A stretch of 14,111 nucleotides of DNA from Pseudomonadota bacterium (GTDB taxonomy: Bacteria; Myxococcota; Polyangia; Polyangiales; Polyangiaceae), in contig JAEZYO010000222.1 in NCBI GenBank assembly GCA_023419055.1, forward strand, positions 1 through 14,111. Direction: 5' to 3'. The position numbers and the translations under genes are program-made. Shown here one piece after another: positions 12,231 to 14,111 of this stretch (the first letter of the stretch is position 1; the number at the start of each line of letters is the position of its first letter). The notes under the pieces were generated by a model that had not been told where the DNA came from, made no database searches, and was given only the letters and a program-made list of their open reading frames with translations.

Positions 12231-12410
12231 ATAAGCGTCGCGGAACGCGCCCCTCTAGCTCGGCCGCCGACCCCGGACACTCATTCGACTTTCGCTGCAA
12301 ATGCAAGGAACAGCTCGTGCGTTGTCGGCCGCCGGGCCCGAGCCGGATGACGCGAGAGGAGCGGGAGAGAGTCGTTCGGACGCACTTGTATCAGGCATGA
12401 TTCCGCGCTC
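12231..12410. other. intergenic region upstream of the PEGA protein
   Basis: This 180-nt stretch should contain the promoter of the gene at 12411. No convincing -35/-10 pair or Shine-Dalgarno site is visible. A 10-bp direct repeat TCGGCCGCCG occurs at 12260-12269 and 12325-12334, 65 nt apart, but such words are common in GC-rich DNA. An ATG at 12397 opens only a short out-of-frame reading frame that ends soon after the 12411 ATG. Confidence 0.3.
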
Positions 12411-14111
12411 ATGTTCGAGGCGGTGAAGACCGCCGAGTCCTGGCTCAAGAGTACGCGGTTCTGGCTGCTCGCCCTGTCCGCTGCGCTCCTCCTCTTTCTC
12501 TCTCAGGTGCCGCTCGCCACTGCGCAGGGCACCTCCACGAGCCAGCGGCTCGAGGCGATCCGCCAGCGGATGGAGAAGGGACAGGCCCTCTACGTCACCA
12601 AGGACTACGCGGGCGCCGCGCAGATCTTCGAGGACGGCTACAAGGCCTATCCGTACTCGGCTTTCCTCTTCAACGCGGGCGTCTGCTTCCAGAAGCTCGG
12701 CGACCTGGATCGCGCGCTCTCCAAATTCCGCGAGTACCTGCGCGTCGATCCCGGCGCTCCCGACGCGGGCAAGGTGAAGGAGCGCATCGAGGCGCTCGAG
12801 GCGGCCAAGGCCGAGCAAGCCGCGCAAGCGGAGGCCGTCGACGCCGGTGAAATGGGCGACGCCGGCGAAGAAGCGGGCGTCGACGAAGCAGGGGTTCCGA
12901 TCGAGGCAGGCGCGCCGAGCGAAGCTGGAGCTCCCGCGCCGATCGTCGCGCAGGACGACGCGACCGCGATGAAGTCTCTGGTCGTGATCGAGACCGAGCC
13001 GGAGGGCGCTCCGCTCAGGCTCTATCAGCGCGTCGACGACAAGGCGCCGCCGTTCATCGCCGGCACCGCGAACCCCGGCTGGCAGGAGGTCGCGAGCACG
13101 CGCGCCCCCGCGAGCCTCACGCTCGCGATCGGCCGCTACCACGTGGTGGTCGAGAAGTTTCGCGACTTCAACCAGAGCGAGACCGACATCGACGTCGCGC
13201 CGGGCCACGTGCTCCAGTTCAAGGCGAACCTGTCGCAAGGCGCGTTCATGTCGTTCTTGCGCGTCTCGGCCAACGTCCAGGGCGCGTACGTTTACCTCGA
13301 CGATCCTCGGAAGACGCGGCCTTACTGGGGCCTCACGCCGCACGCGGAGCTCGTCGGTTACGGCAAGCACCAGGTGCTGATCGAGGCTCCCGGCTTCGAG
13401 CCGCTCGCGACCACGGTCGAGCTCGCGCACGGCGAGCAGAAGGAGCTCGAGGTCAAGCTCGTCCGCGTCGGCTACGGCATCGTGCGCATCCACTCGAACG
13501 CCGCGCAGATCAAGGTCGCGATCGACGAGAAGCCGCGCGGCGTGTGGTCGAGCGGCGAGCCCCCGCTCGACATCCAGGTGCCCTCCGGGCAGCACAAGCT
13601 CACGGTGACGAGCGAGGGGCGCAAAGACTTCGAAGGGTTGATCGAGGTCCCGCGCGGCCAGGTCCTGCCCGTTCACGCGACCATGATCCAGAAGTACCCG
13701 CGCGGCGCGGCCTGGACTCAGGCCATCGTCGGCGGCGCGGTGATCGGCGCCTCGATCTGGGCCGGGCTCGAGTCCAACAAGCTCCACGACGAGCTCGAAG
13801 AAGATCGCCGAAAGGGCGTGCTCGAAGACACCGACTCGCGCGCCACGCGCGGGCGCTGGTTCGCCGTCGGCGCCGACGCGGGGTTCGTCGTGGGCGCCGC
13901 GCTGCTCGGTCTCGCCACCTACAACTTCATCCGCGATCCGCTGCCCGATTCATCGACCCAGCTCGAGAAGCCGGTCGAGTTCGAAGATCCGAAGAAGGCG
14001 CGCCCCCTCGCGAGCCGCTCACGACCGCGTCCACGCGAGACGGTGGCTCGCAAGCCCGAGCTCGAAGTCGCGCCCTTCGTCGGCAGCTCTTCGGGCGGCG
14101 TGGTGGTGGGA
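12411..14111 (+). CDS. TPR and PEGA-repeat envelope protein (3' end outside the window)
   Basis: 567 codons are open to the window edge from the ATG at 12411, which has no clear ribosome site. Residues 1-39 form a signal peptide (hydrophobic core about 18-35, end A-T-A-Q-G). Residues about 52-112 hold two TPR units (GQALYVTKDYAGAAQIF, then FLFNAGVCFQKLGDLDRAL). An acidic Ala/Gly/Glu/Asp linker with repeated D-A-G/E-A-G words spans about 130-182. Three PEGA-like beta domains follow at about 188-275 (VVIETEPEGAPLRLY), 281-350 (LRVSANVQGAYVYLDD) and 358-425 (VRIHSNAAQIKVAIDE). Two hydrophobic segments at about 433-452 and 485-504 flank a charged loop. The final visible residues, A-P-F-V-G-S-S-S-G-G-V-V-V-G, resemble the C-terminal tail of the protein at 11285-12169. 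PEGA domains are surface or periplasmic modules of unknown binding. The stop is probably just beyond the edge. Confidence 0.88.
   Translation, partial: MFEAVKTAESWLKSTRFWLLALSAALLLFLSQVPLATAQGTSTSQRLEAIRQRMEKGQALYVTKDYAGAAQIFEDGYKAYPYSAFLFNAGVCFQKLGDLDRALSKFREYLRVDPGAPDAGKVKERIEALEAAKAEQAAQAEAVDAGEMGDAGEEAGVDEAGVPIEAGAPSEAGAPAPIVAQDDATAMKSLVVIETEPEGAPLRLYQRVDDKAPPFIAGTANPGWQEVASTRAPASLTLAIGRYHVVVEKFRDFNQSETDIDVAPGHVLQFKANLSQGAFMSFLRVSANVQGAYVYLDDPRKTRPYWGLTPHAELVGYGKHQVLIEAPGFEPLATTVELAHGEQKELEVKLVRVGYGIVRIHSNAAQIKVAIDEKPRGVWSSGEPPLDIQVPSGQHKLTVTSEGRKDFEGLIEVPRGQVLPVHATMIQKYPRGAAWTQAIVGGAVIGASIWAGLESNKLHDELEEDRRKGVLEDTDSRATRGRWFAVGADAGFVVGAALLGLATYNFIRDPLPDSSTQLEKPVEFEDPKKARPLASRSRPRPRETVARKPELEVAPFVGSSSGGVVVG

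Noticed and set aside
12255..13787. 510-residue open frame on the minus strand opposite the PEGA protein
   Set aside because: It is a codon-shadow of the plus-strand gene: Arg/Leu/Ala-rich, no domain, no signal, while the plus frame has signal peptide, TPR and PEGA patterns.

Overview
The window is GC-rich, gene-dense bacterial DNA. It most likely comes from a myxobacterium or close relative (Myxococcota, perhaps the Polyangiales/Sorangium side). The grounds are the many small lipoproteins, TPR/PEGA envelope proteins with Ala/Pro-rich linkers, a GYF_2 protein, zinc-ribbon/FHA proteins and a cytochrome-like 'CH' lipoprotein, next to ordinary housekeeping genes. Taxonomy is inferred from gene style, not from a marker. 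I see no rRNA, tRNA, CRISPR array, insertion sequence, integrase or plasmid/phage gene, and no base or codon shift that suggests recent transfer.

Layout. 1-878 (+): the 3' end of a Ku gene (non-homologous end joining), then a small unknown cytoplasmic protein. 913-1508 (-): two overlapping genes for small paralogous cysteine-patterned lipoproteins. 1601-3731 (+): a TPR protein and a DsbD-type thiol-disulfide reductase that lacks the usual N-terminal periplasmic domain. 3744-9490 (-): a run of five genes in the order FHA/zinc-ribbon protein, MutT-like Nudix protein, ComF-like phosphoribosyltransferase, 854-residue GYF-domain membrane protein, and a lipoprotein with a lysine-rich tail that overlaps the GYF gene. 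A good sigma70-like promoter lies just upstream of the FHA gene. 9605-10825 (-): a cytochrome-like lipoprotein gene 6 nt upstream of ruvA. 10949-11275 (+): a small proline-rich lipoprotein diverging from the ruvA pair. 11285-12169 (-) and 12411-14111 (+, cut by the window edge): two divergent TPR proteins, each with a signal peptide and two transmembrane segments; the second also has PEGA-like repeats.

How they may work together. ku and ruvA belong to DNA repair/recombination, mutT to nucleotide sanitation and comF to DNA uptake or PRPP chemistry, but they sit among envelope genes and do not form one pathway. The stretch most worth attention is 3744-9490. It combines a double-FHA, double-zinc-ribbon cytoplasmic protein with a membrane protein whose proline-rich cytoplasmic arm carries three copies of an Ala-Arg-Pro...Pro-Thr-(Leu/Ile)-x-(Asp/Glu) motif, which resembles a phosphothreonine target of FHA domains, followed by an overlapping lipoprotein. 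This could be a phospho-regulated envelope assembly, but that is inference. The Nudix protein in the same run has lost two metal-binding glutamates of its Nudix box.
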